Below, in pieces: positions 16,049-24,318 of a stretch of 64,000 nucleotides of DNA (positions are counted from its first letter, which is position 1; each line of letters begins with the position of its first letter). The stretch is from contig JAZNCE010000128.1 of assembly GCA_045587385.1 (NCBI GenBank), positions 1 through 64,000 on the forward strand, given 5' to 3'. The DNA is from SVQP01 sp045587385 (lineage in GTDB: Bacteria; Bacillota; Clostridia; Oscillospirales; CAG-272). The notes beneath the pieces were generated by a model, which was not told the DNA's origin, did not search any database, and worked only from the letters and a program-made list of their open reading frames with translations. Position numbers and translations under genes: made by a program.

Positions 16049-16967
16049 CCGCGCTCTCCCAATCGGTCACATGGTAGGAAAAACCGCCCTCGCGGCGCGC
16101 AATACCCACGTACGCACCGAACATTTTGCAATCGTGCAAAAGGCGCAGCCCCGTGCGGCACAAGAGCTCCTCAACAGAGGAAGCATGCGCACTTGCCACC
16201 AAGGGCACACCGCAATTCTGCACCGAGGCTAGCGCAAGTGCCTCTTGGTAATCCCCGATCTCATCGCAGATCATGACCTGCGCGTTCATGGTGCGGCAGG
16301 CGATCTCCACCCCAAGACAGCGCGGATATCCCACCAGCACGTCAAGACAGAGTGCTGCCCCCGTCTGCAAAAACGGCATCTCTCCGCGCGTGTCGATCAC
16401 CACCACGCGCCGAGGGTCTTCCCCCGAGGCAAGCGAGCACGCCACACCGCGCAGCAGCGTGGTCTTGCCGACGCCGGGCGGCGCATAGATCAGCACGCCC
16501 TTGGTATAGCGGAATTTCTGCATGAGATTGCAGATCTCCCTGCCGCTTACCGAAAAGTGCGCGGGAATACGGATGCACAACCCGGAAACGTCGTACACTC
16601 CGATCACCTCGCCCCCCTCGCAAGCAGCCCTGCCGCATACGCCCACGCGCACGCCGCCGTCCAGCGTCAGATACCCTTCTGCAATGGTGGGGGCGTGGGA
16701 ATACAAGGAACCGCCGCACATGCGCGTCAATGTTGCGGTCATTTCCTGTACGCTAAGCACCGTGCGCAGCATGATATTGCGCCCGCCTGCCACCACGCTT
16801 GCGCACCGCCCCGCATGTAGCCGTATCTCCTCAATATGCTCGGGCAAATGCCCCGCATACAGCTCGGATACCAATCGCTCGGGCAGCATCCTGATCACAC
16901 TCGGCGGCAGATACGTGCGCCGCTCTATCCCGTGATCCTCTGCTCTGTTGACCATCACGCTCCGCAC
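16035..16967 (-). CDS. spoIIIAA: Stage III sporulation protein AA, secretion-type ATPase
   Basis: The ATPase of the SpoIIIA channel, related to type II/IV secretion ATPases. 310 residues with Walker A APPGVGKTTLLRG near residue 160, RRVVVIDTRGEMPF, and Walker B MICDEIGDYQEA near 235. The start is read as GTG at 16967, because a GGGGGTGAG site lies 6-7 bp upstream. The ATG at 16955 is too far from that site. It is the first gene of the eight-gene operon, expressed in the mother cell in other species. Confidence 0.93.
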   Translation of the reverse strand: MRSVMVNRAEDHGIERRTYLPPSVIRMLPERLVSELYAGHLPEHIEEIRLHAGRCASVVAGGRNIMLRTVLSVQEMTATLTRMCGGSLYSHAPTIAEGYLTLDGGVRVGVCGRAACEGGEVIGVYDVSGLCIRIPAHFSVSGREICNLMQKFRYTKGVLIYAPPGVGKTTLLRGVACSLASGEDPRRVVVIDTRGEMPFLQTGAALCLDVLVGYPRCLGVEIACRTMNAQVMICDEIGDYQEALALASVQNCGVPLVASAHASSVEELLCRTGLRLLHDCKMFGAYVGIARREGGFSYHVTDWESADACL

Positions 16968-16989
16968 TCTCTCACCCCCTTACAGGGAA

Positions 16990-17018
16990 AATATATGCAG
17001 CCTTGTCCATGCTTATGC
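16990..17018 (-). promoter_or_regulatory. Sigma-E-like promoter of the spoIIIA operon
   Basis: On the minus strand GCATAAG (17018-17012) and CATATATT (16997-16990) are 14 bp apart. This fits the B. subtilis sigma-E pattern (KMATATT, about 14 bp, CATACAMT) in six of the key positions of the -10 and the first five bases of the -35. The location, about 20 bp before the spoIIIAA GTG, is right. In B. subtilis this operon is sigma-E dependent. Confidence 0.55.
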
Positions 17019-17101
17019 GCAGAGCGCATAAGCAGTTATGATCGCCTGCGGCGAGTGATGAGTGATGATACGCTTCGCGTAGTGATGATGCGCTTCGCGC
17101 A
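17012..17101. repeat. Cluster of short perfect hairpins, 3-nt loops
   Basis: Four perfect inverted repeats in a row: CTTATGCGC/GCGCATAAG around AGA (17012-17032), CGCC/GGCG around TGC (17043-17053), TACGC/GCGTA around TTC (17069-17081) and TGCGC/GCGCA around TTC (17089-17101). The last three are separated by GTGATGA linkers. The first overlaps the -35 region of the spoIIIA promoter. No gene is present in 16968-17429 apart from these repeats. Confidence 0.75.
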
Positions 17102-17192
17102 GTTATATTTTGTTGTAGGGCGGGGGGGACAAACAAAAAAAGCCCCATCTTGCCTCTGCATTCTTAGCGGACAAATGACAGACACAAAAATT

Positions 17193-17218
17193 CGGCAGAG
17201 AACTTGTTTTCTCTGCCG
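17193..17218 (-). terminator. Hairpin terminator, better on the minus strand
   Basis: Stem CGGCAGAGAA/TTCTCTGCCG (17193-17202 with 17209-17218), followed on the minus strand by AATTTTTG. No minus-strand gene lies just upstream of it, so it may insulate spoIIIA from antisense transcription. Confidence 0.55.
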
Positions 17219-17232
17219 ATTTGTGTTATAAT

Positions 17233-17326
17233 GGGAGAGGTGGCGGCGAAGCCGACGGAGAGGGTTAGATTATGGAATGAAACGCCCTCTCACCCGCTAC
17301 CGCGGGAGCTCTCCCAGAGGGAGAGC
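17233..17326. repeat. MITE-like imperfect inverted repeat
   Basis: Left arm 17233-17264 (starts GGGAGAGGTGGCGGCGAAGC) and right arm 17285-17315 (ends GAGCTCTCCC) are imperfect reverse complements, bounded by GGGAGAG and CTCTCCC. This arrangement is common as a dispersed, non-coding element in gut Clostridia. The element carries no ORF. Confidence 0.65.
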
Positions 17327-17429
17327 CTCAAGATGCGCACAACCGTAGGGGTATGGGCTTTGCCCTGTTCCGTTGTAATACAAAGGCGAAACTGGCGATA
17401 AACAGGAATAGATTTTCTGTGGAGGTATT

Positions 17430-17876
17430 ATGGATAAAAATATTTTAACTCCGTTAGGTAAGATAGTCGTTTATGTGAATGACACACCGTCGGCGTATGA
17501 TTTTTCATCAAATGATTGCAAGGCAAAAGCTGTTTTGGAGAGCCCCATATCCGCTTGTTATATAATTTCTGTTCCATCTGCAAATGCAAAAAACGTACGG
17601 TGTGTTATAGAATTAAATTGCGAAAACATATTAACTAATTGGGATTCCGACGAGCGATATTTGGGAATAGATTTCATTAAAGACAGTACGATCGTTACCA
17701 TTGGCGCAGAAGCAGACAATCCTGAATTCGATGCAAAACTAATCGAAGGCGGTATACAATATTTCCTGAAATCACCGTCTGAGGTTTTGCATTTTAGTAT
17801 TGCATGGGCAACTGATTATAAAGACCAATTTGATATAAGAACAAACTTGGCAACGGATATATTTTGCTCTTTATAG
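17430..17876 (+). CDS. Hypothetical protein, 148 residues
   Basis: A soluble protein starting MDKNILTPLGKIVVYVNDTP with no signal peptide or membrane helix. Its pattern of alternating beta strands ends FSIAWATDYKDQFDIRTNLA. A GGAGG site precedes the ATG, and a strong terminator follows 6 bp after the stop. It is AT-rich compared with the flanking core genes and stands alone between repeats, which suggests it was acquired. I do not recognise a family. Confidence 0.65.
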   Translation: MDKNILTPLGKIVVYVNDTPSAYDFSSNDCKAKAVLESPISACYIISVPSANAKNVRCVIELNCENILTNWDSDERYLGIDFIKDSTIVTIGAEADNPEFDAKLIEGGIQYFLKSPSEVLHFSIAWATDYKDQFDIRTNLATDIFCSL

Positions 17877-17882
17877 AGAATA

Positions 17883-17913
17883 CCCCCGACGGATTTTGAG
17901 AATCTGTCGGGGG
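17883..17913 (+). terminator. Rho-independent terminator
   Basis: Perfect 13-bp stem but for one G-T pair, CCCCCGACGGATT/AATCTGTCGGGGG, followed by TTTCTATTT, directly after the 148-residue gene. Confidence 0.85.
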
Positions 17914-17920
17914 TTTCTAT

Positions 17921-18072
17921 TTGCTTCTGCGGACAGTCGAGGGTCTCGCTGCGGCTCGGTCACACTCGCGTTCTGACATGCCACTGGCATGTCATTCATT
18001 GCGCTCGTGCCGCTTCGCTACGCCTGTCCCTACAATGGGGGGCGGGTCGCCGAGGACGTCGACCCCCTACAA
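17921..18072. repeat. Intergenic palindromic repeat region
   Basis: It contains a perfect hairpin TGACATGCC/GGCATGTCA with a 3-nt ACT loop (17974-17994), flanked by GC-rich stretches with further local palindromes. It is similar in style to the hairpin clusters at 17.0 kb and 58.7 kb. No coding frame is supported here. Confidence 0.5.
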
Positions 18073-18129
18073 AATAATATTAAACATCTTTATGAGAAGT
18101 AGCCTTTTGATGGCGCTTTTTCTCTTGAT

Positions 18130-18588
18130 TCACTTTTTCGTCTTTGCCCCGCGAACGCGGACGGTAAAGGTCTTTGCGCATCTTGGGCAGCGCACGGTAT
18201 GCTTGCCCTTCTCTCTGGGCAATCGCAGGGTGGATTTGCATTTCGGGCAATCGCGGAACACGTGGGTATCGGTGTCCTTGTTGCCGCCGTGTCTGCGGAA
18301 CAGGCAGCGCACCTTATATTCAAATGCGCACCATTTGCTGTTTTCGGCTTGCCTTTTATAGATCTTGCGCGAAAAGGTACGCGCAGTAGACCAGATGCAG
18401 AGTGCCAGCGAGCCTGCATACAGCACCGATGACACGATGCCGCCCGCCAAGGTTCTGCCCCATATCAGCGACACGGGCAGCGAGATGCCCAAAAGCACCA
18501 ACGCAACGACGGACAAGACACGATTCAGCCTGTCCGTGCCATAGCGTCCGTACATGAATTTATAAAGCTTTTCTTGAAAATTTGCCAT
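18130..18588 (-). CDS. Membrane protein with C-terminal zinc ribbon
   Basis: 152 residues. Two hydrophobic segments lie at about 24-43 (VLSVVALVLLGISLPVSLIW) and 48-66 (LAGGIVSSVLYAGSLALCIW). A basic linker follows, then a ribbon with CPKCKSTLRLPREKGKHTV and RCPRCAKTF. This ribbon type (CxxC, a RLPR-KGK-TV core, CPxC) recurs in many clostridial membrane proteins of unknown function. The gene is monocistronic. The function is unknown. Confidence 0.72.
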   Translation of the reverse strand: MANFQEKLYKFMYGRYGTDRLNRVLSVVALVLLGISLPVSLIWGRTLAGGIVSSVLYAGSLALCIWSTARTFSRKIYKRQAENSKWCAFEYKVRCLFRRHGGNKDTDTHVFRDCPKCKSTLRLPREKGKHTVRCPRCAKTFTVRVRGAKTKK

Positions 18589-18709
18589 TTTTACAACCTC
18601 ATTTTGTCATATTGTGCACATCATAGCACACAATTATGAACCGCGCGTGAAAGATCATGCGCAAAAGCATAACCGCCAAGGAATTTTCTGTTACAAATTT
18701 CTCTACAAA

Positions 18710-18735
18710 GGGGCTGCATTCCAAAATGCAGCCCC
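18710..18735 (-). terminator. Terminator of the CotH/RCC1 gene
   Basis: Perfect 11-bp stem GGGGCTGCATT/AATGCAGCCCC, 14 bp downstream of the stop codon on the minus strand, followed by TTTG. Confidence 0.8.
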
Positions 18736-18749
18736 AAATCTTATTTTAC

Positions 18750-21700
18750 TTAAAACAACGCCTGCGCCATATTGACGCTGCCACCTGCCTTGCCGTTGCC
18801 TGCCTGGCCGTAGGTGTTGTCGCCCTGCGCCTGGATGGTGCCGTCCTCAAAAAGGAACAAGCTGAACTGATAGCCCGACGCAATATCCTTGACGCCGCCT
18901 GCGATCATCTTACCGGGCGTGCCCGAGGTGGCATTCACGCTGCCCAAAGCACCGCCCATGTTGGAGCCGTAGCCCCAGACAGAGCCGTCGGTCTTGAGAA
19001 TGAGCATGTTGCTGTTGTGCAGCACCGCCTTTTTGACGCCGTTCGTCAGCTTGACCGCACCGCCCGTGCCCTGGCCCTGACCCCAACCGTTCAAGGATCT
19101 CCAGCCTGCGTAGTACAGCTCACCCTTGGAGTTGATCAGCACGATCTGATGCTCGCCCGTGGACATATAGGTAACGCCCGCAAGCAGCTTATGCGGTGTA
19201 TTATATTTATCCGCATCCGTGCCAAACTTCTGCCAGCGGTTATCGCCCAGCACATAGCAGGTGTTGCTTGTATCGGTATAGAAAGTGTTTCTTCTGCCCG
19301 CTGCAATCAGCTTTACGTTGCTTGCCACCACCTGGAACGTGGTCGTGGTGCCACCGTCATTGCGTTTGCCGAGCTGACCGTAGGTATTGGAGCCAACGCC
19401 CCAAAGCACGCCCTCCTCGTCAAGCACGAGCAAATGGTCGTGACCAACGCTGATGTCCACGATCTTTTTATCAAACTTGACAAGTCCTGCGCGGTCATCG
19501 GTTGACGTACCGTTTCTGCCAAGCTGTCCTGCGCCGTTTGCGCCAACCGTATAAAGCTGACCGTCCAGCGTCAGATACGCCATCATGGTTGCGTTATTGT
19601 TATTCTCACAGTCGTTGCTGTGGCAGACCTCCACCTTGGCAACGCCGGAAGCCACCAGCGTAGGCATGGAGATCTTGCCGCCCCCGGGAATACCCAGAAT
19701 GCCGTTTTCGTTCATGCCCCAGGCATACAGATCCCCGGTTTCCGTCAGATAATAGGACGAATGCCCGCTTGCGGTAATACCGCTCTGCACGCCCGCGACA
19801 GGAGTCTGCGCACTATTGGACTTGGTGTTGATGATCAAAGTACCGGAGGACGAAACGGTAAACTGCGCCGCATTGCCCTGCGCGCTTTTACTCTCGCCCA
19901 CAGTAGGCATAAACATAATGGAAGAAATGCTATATCCCTCTTTTGCGGTTGCATTGACAGTAAAGGTCACGTTCGCGGTAGTGCCCGGTTCGATTTCAAA
20001 AACGAATTCCGTGCCCGATGCGCTGACAGCTTCGCCGTTGAAGACAACCTCTGCGCGGTCGGGATTATAGCTGACCACAATCGTCTTCTCCGTGCCGATT
20101 TCCAGATCCGAGGGAGAAATGCCGAAATAAGAGCACAGCATGGGGATCACGTACTTCTCTCTGTTACGTACGAAGCTGTACATATTCTCAACCGAGGTGC
20201 GATATTGATTTTCGCTCGCACCCCAACGCTTACTCTGCAGCTCGACCAGCGGCTCGCGCTCACTTACGATCGCATCCAGCTCGGCTTCCAAAAATTCGGG
20301 GGTATAAATACGGTCCACCACGTATGCAAAGCGCGAGATAAACGCCTGCTTGAAGCCCGCATTCTTGCAAAGTCCGTGCATAATGGTGCCGATCACCGTA
20401 CCGGTAGAATCGATCCAACCAAAGAAATTTGCCTTTTCAGCGGTATCTGCCCAGTGCCCCATAGGATACATGGCAATACCCATATCCATATCAAGCAGAG
20501 TGAAATGCCACTTGGTATCCACGCTGCCCTCGGTGCGATTTTTGAAGACCTTAATATTATTCTCGGGCCAGTCGCGTGCATTGAAGAACAGGCGCGAGAC
20601 GTACATATCCATAAAGGAATTGACGTCCAGTCGCTCCGCTACGTACTGATAATGCTCCTCTTGTGAAAGGTCGTGCGTGCGGATGTAGTGCACGATGGCA
20701 TTGAACTCGTCCGCATCCGCCTGCGTGGACTCCATGGGAATAAAGGGAGCACCCGCATTGCCGCCAAGTACCAGCGCGTCATAGTCACTTTCGATGATTG
20801 CTACCTCATCCTTATTTGCACCCGTATGCGACTCCACGTACTCGGGGCTGTAACGCTCGCGCGCGTTGTACACGCCCCAGAACTCACCGTTGATAAACAG
20901 CAGCACCGGTGCATACGCCATGGTATATACGTCAAGCTCTCTGGATACGCGCTGCATATATGCGTCACGGATAAAGGAATCCATGCAGTCGTTGCCCGAA
21001 TTTCTAAGCAACAGACGCGAGAAATCGGTAATGGCGTGCCCCGCGTCGTCACGGGCGTAGCCGTCAAACAGATCGTAATTGAGATCTCCGTCCGTGCCGA
21101 CAGCCGTGTTATTCGTACTCTTATAATAGACGCGCATGGACTTCATGGGCCAGCCCGACGAGCCGTGTCCGCTGATGGCAAGCTCCACGTACGAGCTGCC
21201 GCGGCGCACACCGTCGGGGGAGAAGACCTCCATCATGCCGGTCTGGCGCTGGTTAGGTCCGCCGCCCGCGCTGCTATAGTGGGTATAGAAGCCTTGGCTG
21301 CCGTAGATCAGATTTCTGTCCATCGACAAGGACATCATGCTCACGCCGTAGTCGTAAAAGGTTTCGGAAATAAAATACGTATTGGTAAAAACGTCCGAAT
21401 AGGTAAATCCGTCACTTGCATACGCCTTGATCACGTAGCCGCCGGGAAGAGATTTGCTGTTTGTACCAAAGCCGTGAGCGCTGCCGCCCTTGATGGTGTC
21501 TCCGATCGGCATATCGGAGGTATCGGTCAAAGAGATAGGCCCTGTGTATTCCTTGCCCTTTGCTTTGGGATCCGTGCCGTCGGTGGTATAGTAGATCTTA
21601 AACCCTTCCTTGGTACTCAGCTCAAGCGCAAAGCCCTCTTTATAAATGCCCGCGTCCCTGGAGAACTGCACCTCGAAAACGCGAGAACCAATCACGGTAT

Positions 21701-22523
21701 TCTTGCCTTGGCTGCTCTCGGGACAAACCTGCTCCAGCTGCGCGGTAGTCGCCTCATTCAGGTTGACCTTATGGAAGCCGCTGTAATTTTTGAGCGCAGT
21801 ACGCACCGCCACCTTGCTCTTGGACATGTTATCCACGGCATAATGACTGTCATAGCCCGGCTCTGCGGCAACGAAATACGATACGGTGCCGTCAATGTTC
21901 TCCACAAGCGTAGCCTCATCAATATCCTGCCCCTTGGGCGCAAGAGAAAGCTGCATGTTGTTATTGTCCAGGATCACCGCCCATTCTGCGTCATACGACT
22001 CGATGGACAAAACGGCAAACGACTCGTCGTACTCTTCACCGTTCTTTTCGCGCGTCGCCTGCATGCGGATCAAATAATATCCTCCGGGTGCAATGCTTGC
22101 ATCCTTGGGAAAAGTAAACTGTCTGTAGCCGTCACCCGTTTCCTCACGGTAATACAGTGCTGCATCTGTCAAGGGGGCTCTTTCGGTGCTTGTATTGTAC
22201 AACTGGATAAAGCCGTGTCCCACGGCAGCGTCCTTGTTCTGCCCCGTGCCGTACACGGCAGAGATCAGCACGTCCTTGAACTGCTTGGCAACGTCGTACT
22301 GGGGATCATCGGGCTGCAGGATATCGTCCCCCGTCGTCTGTTCCTCTCCCGGACCGGGCGTATCCTCACCGGGCTGCGTAGTTTGTGCGGGATCATTTGT
22401 GCCGTCCTCGGCAGTCGTGTCGTCGGGTGATGTATTCGGTTGGCAGGCAGCAAACGCGCCCACCAGTAACAGCAATGCTAAAAGCAGCGAAAGTGCAGCT
22501 TTGAGGGATATTCTGTGTTTCAT
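18750..22523 (-). CDS. Lipoprotein with lamin-tail-like, chitobiase-type, CotH kinase and RCC1 domains
   Basis: 1257 residues. A signal peptide with lipobox (LLVGAFAAC, lipid-anchored Cys) is followed by a Thr/Glu/Pro-rich tether to about residue 75. Domains in order: a lamin-tail-like beta-sandwich (about 88-210, GHGFIQLYNTS); a chitobiase C-terminal/FN3-associated domain (about 284-390, KIYYTTDGTDPKAKGKEYTG); a CotH kinase-like domain (about 395-790, FINGEFWGVYNARERYSPEY and FTLLDMDMG); a short beta domain; and RCC1-type repeats (about 905-1257, LYAWGMNENGILG and VLWGVGSNTYGQLG). CotH proteins are atypical protein kinases known in spore coats and also in extracellular proteins. The RCC1 propeller probably binds a surface partner. 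The gene is monocistronic with its own promoter and terminator. The target is unknown. Confidence 0.85.
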   Translation of the reverse strand: MKHRISLKAALSLLLALLLLVGAFAACQPNTSPDDTTAEDGTNDPAQTTQPGEDTPGPGEEQTTGDDILQPDDPQYDVAKQFKDVLISAVYGTGQNKDAAVGHGFIQLYNTSTERAPLTDAALYYREETGDGYRQFTFPKDASIAPGGYYLIRMQATREKNGEEYDESFAVLSIESYDAEWAVILDNNNMQLSLAPKGQDIDEATLVENIDGTVSYFVAAEPGYDSHYAVDNMSKSKVAVRTALKNYSGFHKVNLNEATTAQLEQVCPESSQGKNTVIGSRVFEVQFSRDAGIYKEGFALELSTKEGFKIYYTTDGTDPKAKGKEYTGPISLTDTSDMPIGDTIKGGSAHGFGTNSKSLPGGYVIKAYASDGFTYSDVFTNTYFISETFYDYGVSMMSLSMDRNLIYGSQGFYTHYSSAGGGPNQRQTGMMEVFSPDGVRRGSSYVELAISGHGSSGWPMKSMRVYYKSTNNTAVGTDGDLNYDLFDGYARDDAGHAITDFSRLLLRNSGNDCMDSFIRDAYMQRVSRELDVYTMAYAPVLLFINGEFWGVYNARERYSPEYVESHTGANKDEVAIIESDYDALVLGGNAGAPFIPMESTQADADEFNAIVHYIRTHDLSQEEHYQYVAERLDVNSFMDMYVSRLFFNARDWPENNIKVFKNRTEGSVDTKWHFTLLDMDMGIAMYPMGHWADTAEKANFFGWIDSTGTVIGTIMHGLCKNAGFKQAFISRFAYVVDRIYTPEFLEAELDAIVSEREPLVELQSKRWGASENQYRTSVENMYSFVRNREKYVIPMLCSYFGISPSDLEIGTEKTIVVSYNPDRAEVVFNGEAVSASGTEFVFEIEPGTTANVTFTVNATAKEGYSISSIMFMPTVGESKSAQGNAAQFTVSSSGTLIINTKSNSAQTPVAGVQSGITASGHSSYYLTETGDLYAWGMNENGILGIPGGGKISMPTLVASGVAKVEVCHSNDCENNNNATMMAYLTLDGQLYTVGANGAGQLGRNGTSTDDRAGLVKFDKKIVDISVGHDHLLVLDEEGVLWGVGSNTYGQLGKRNDGGTTTTFQVVASNVKLIAAGRRNTFYTDTSNTCYVLGDNRWQKFGTDADKYNTPHKLLAGVTYMSTGEHQIVLINSKGELYYAGWRSLNGWGQGQGTGGAVKLTNGVKKAVLHNSNMLILKTDGSVWGYGSNMGGALGSVNATSGTPGKMIAGGVKDIASGYQFSLFLFEDGTIQAQGDNTYGQAGNGKAGGSVNMAQALF

Positions 22524-22585
22524 GGATATTCCTCCTTGAAGTGAGATTTTATATATAAAGCCGTCATAATCTGAATTGATTTTTT

Positions 22586-22614
22586 ATTATACCATACTTT
22601 TATATAATTGTAAA
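22586..22614 (-). promoter_or_regulatory. Sigma-A-type promoter of the CotH/RCC1 gene
   Basis: On the minus strand TTTACA (22614-22609) and TATAAT (22591-22586) are separated by exactly 17 bp, 63 bp before the ATG. Confidence 0.8.
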
Positions 22615-22693
22615 CACTTTCACCGCTCAAAATTGTAAATTCTGCCAAAATCCACACCAAATGTGATATTTGTCACATAAAACGCATCAAAAA

Positions 22694-22722
22694 AGAGGTC
22701 TGCCCTCAATGGGCAGACCTCT
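22694..22722 (-). terminator. Terminator of the lipoprotein operon 22.7-27.4 kb
   Basis: Perfect stem AGAGGTCTGCCC/GGGCAGACCTCT with a 5-nt loop, followed on the minus strand by TTTTTTGATG. It lies 16 bp after the stop of the last lipoprotein gene. Confidence 0.85.
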
Positions 22723-22737
22723 TTGTACTGTTTTACT

Positions 22738-24252
22738 TTAATTCATCTTTTCATACGCAGCGATCAGCTTATCCAACGATTTTTGGAACGCCTTTTGCTG
22801 CTGCGTCAGCCAAGTGGCAACAGTGCCGGATTGCTGATCCAACAAAGTGCCGAAATACTGCACCTTGCTTCCAAGCTCACCGATCAGATAATTACTGCCG
22901 AAATCCAGGGTCTTGCTTTCCCAGATCAGCATCAGCATCTCAGAGTCCTGCACGAAGTGGCATACCTTGGCGGAAATGCGATCCCTGTAAAGACCGTCCG
23001 AGATCTGTGCCAATGCTTCGAGAGCATAGCCAGCCAAATCGTAATTGCGCGCACTCTTAGGCACCATAACGGCAGGTGCAGCTGTGGAAACCAATGCTTG
23101 GTAATTCTCCTGCTCCTCATCCAACTTGGGATACGGCAATATGCCGTACGACATTCCCGACCCGTACCTTTCCAACGTATAATTCACATCCGTACCGTAG
23201 AGCAGCGCACGCCCACTTTCGAACAGCACCTGCGGCTCCTGCTCAATAGCGTCCGTGAAAGAATATGTGGGCAGATACGTGCAGCCGCGATCCAGAACCA
23301 TTGTGTAAAACTCGTCATATGCCATCATCATACGGTCAAGCGCGGTGTCATTGACTACGGGCAGATTTTGTGCATCCTTGCCGACCAGCATAACGTCTGC
23401 ACCGCAAGCAAACGCATACGTGCGATCCCCCTCCAGAGCCAAGCCAAAGCGATCATCGCTGTCTTTCATGCCGTTTCCGTTGAGATCCGTGTACGACATA
23501 TTGACGAAGGTGTGCATCTTTGCCAGCGTCCAGCCGCCGCAGATTACGTAATCATACAGATCCACGCCCATTTCATCTGCCATCTGACTATGAAAGGCAA
23601 TCATGGCGGTGTGCAGATCGGAGGACGGCAACAAAGCACCCGTTGCCATGGGCACGTAATTGCCTATTGCAAGCCCCTCGTTGACGCTTGCATCCCATGC
23701 AGAGCCGGTCAGATCTACGTAGGCAAGCGTGCCCAGATCAACCAGATATCCGTTTTGCGCAAGCTCCGCACCGGAATTGGCGATTTCCGCCATCACGATA
23801 TCGTAATCCGGAACACCCGCCTGTACAGCCGTTTTGGTCATATTCGCAATTTCTGTAGGACTGACATATTCCGTATTGATACGGATATTAAACGCTTCCT
23901 CAACCGCTTGATTGCGCGCATATGAGAGCTCGTGCACGAAGCTTGTCGACACATCGAGCAAACCGATATCTCTGTGAGAGCTTCCCAAAATCGTGATGGT
24001 TTCTCCCGGAAAAACGTTCTCGGGCAGATCCACGGCGGGATGCTCCTCTACGAGCACGTCGGTCTCTATCCACGTTTCCTCAATCCACGTTTCCTCAACT
24101 GCGGTTTCGGGCACAAAATCATCGCTCGGGATGTAGTCTCCCACTCCCTCACTAAACAGCTCGCCCACAAGCCCGCCAAACTCCATATCACACGCCGCAA
24201 ACGAGCCGATCAGCAAAAGGCTGACCAATATCAATATCAATCTTTTTTTCAT
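22738..24252 (-). CDS. Substrate-binding-protein-like lipoprotein (array member 1)
   Basis: 504 residues. Lipobox LLIGSFAAC, then the shared tether DMEFGGLVGELF and an acidic linker with a small repeat (ETWIEETWIET). The body has the fold signature of extracellular solute-binding proteins (family 1-like): ETITILGSS near residue 83, YDIVMAEIANSGAELAQNGY, then TDLNGNGMKDSDDRFGL, an EF-hand-like Asp loop typical of clostridial members. The C-terminus is helical. It is the last gene of a three-gene operon. No ABC permease or ATPase gene lies anywhere in the window, so it either feeds a distant transporter or has another binding role. The ligand is unknown; sugar or oligosaccharide is the family's usual range. 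Confidence 0.8.
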   Translation of the reverse strand: MKKRLILILVSLLLIGSFAACDMEFGGLVGELFSEGVGDYIPSDDFVPETAVEETWIEETWIETDVLVEEHPAVDLPENVFPGETITILGSSHRDIGLLDVSTSFVHELSYARNQAVEEAFNIRINTEYVSPTEIANMTKTAVQAGVPDYDIVMAEIANSGAELAQNGYLVDLGTLAYVDLTGSAWDASVNEGLAIGNYVPMATGALLPSSDLHTAMIAFHSQMADEMGVDLYDYVICGGWTLAKMHTFVNMSYTDLNGNGMKDSDDRFGLALEGDRTYAFACGADVMLVGKDAQNLPVVNDTALDRMMMAYDEFYTMVLDRGCTYLPTYSFTDAIEQEPQVLFESGRALLYGTDVNYTLERYGSGMSYGILPYPKLDEEQENYQALVSTAAPAVMVPKSARNYDLAGYALEALAQISDGLYRDRISAKVCHFVQDSEMLMLIWESKTLDFGSNYLIGELGSKVQYFGTLLDQQSGTVATWLTQQQKAFQKSLDKLIAAYEKMN

Positions 24253-24318
24253 ACGATCATCCTCCTTGGAAAAATCGAAATTTCATTTTGCATAGCTCAC
24301 ATACGCCCTTGCCAAAGA

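Noticed and set aside
20673..22430. Long plus-strand open frame of 585 codons
   Set aside because: It is the antisense shadow of the CotH/RCC1 gene, whose domains, promoter and terminator are clear; the plus frame has no ribosome-binding site or recognisable protein.
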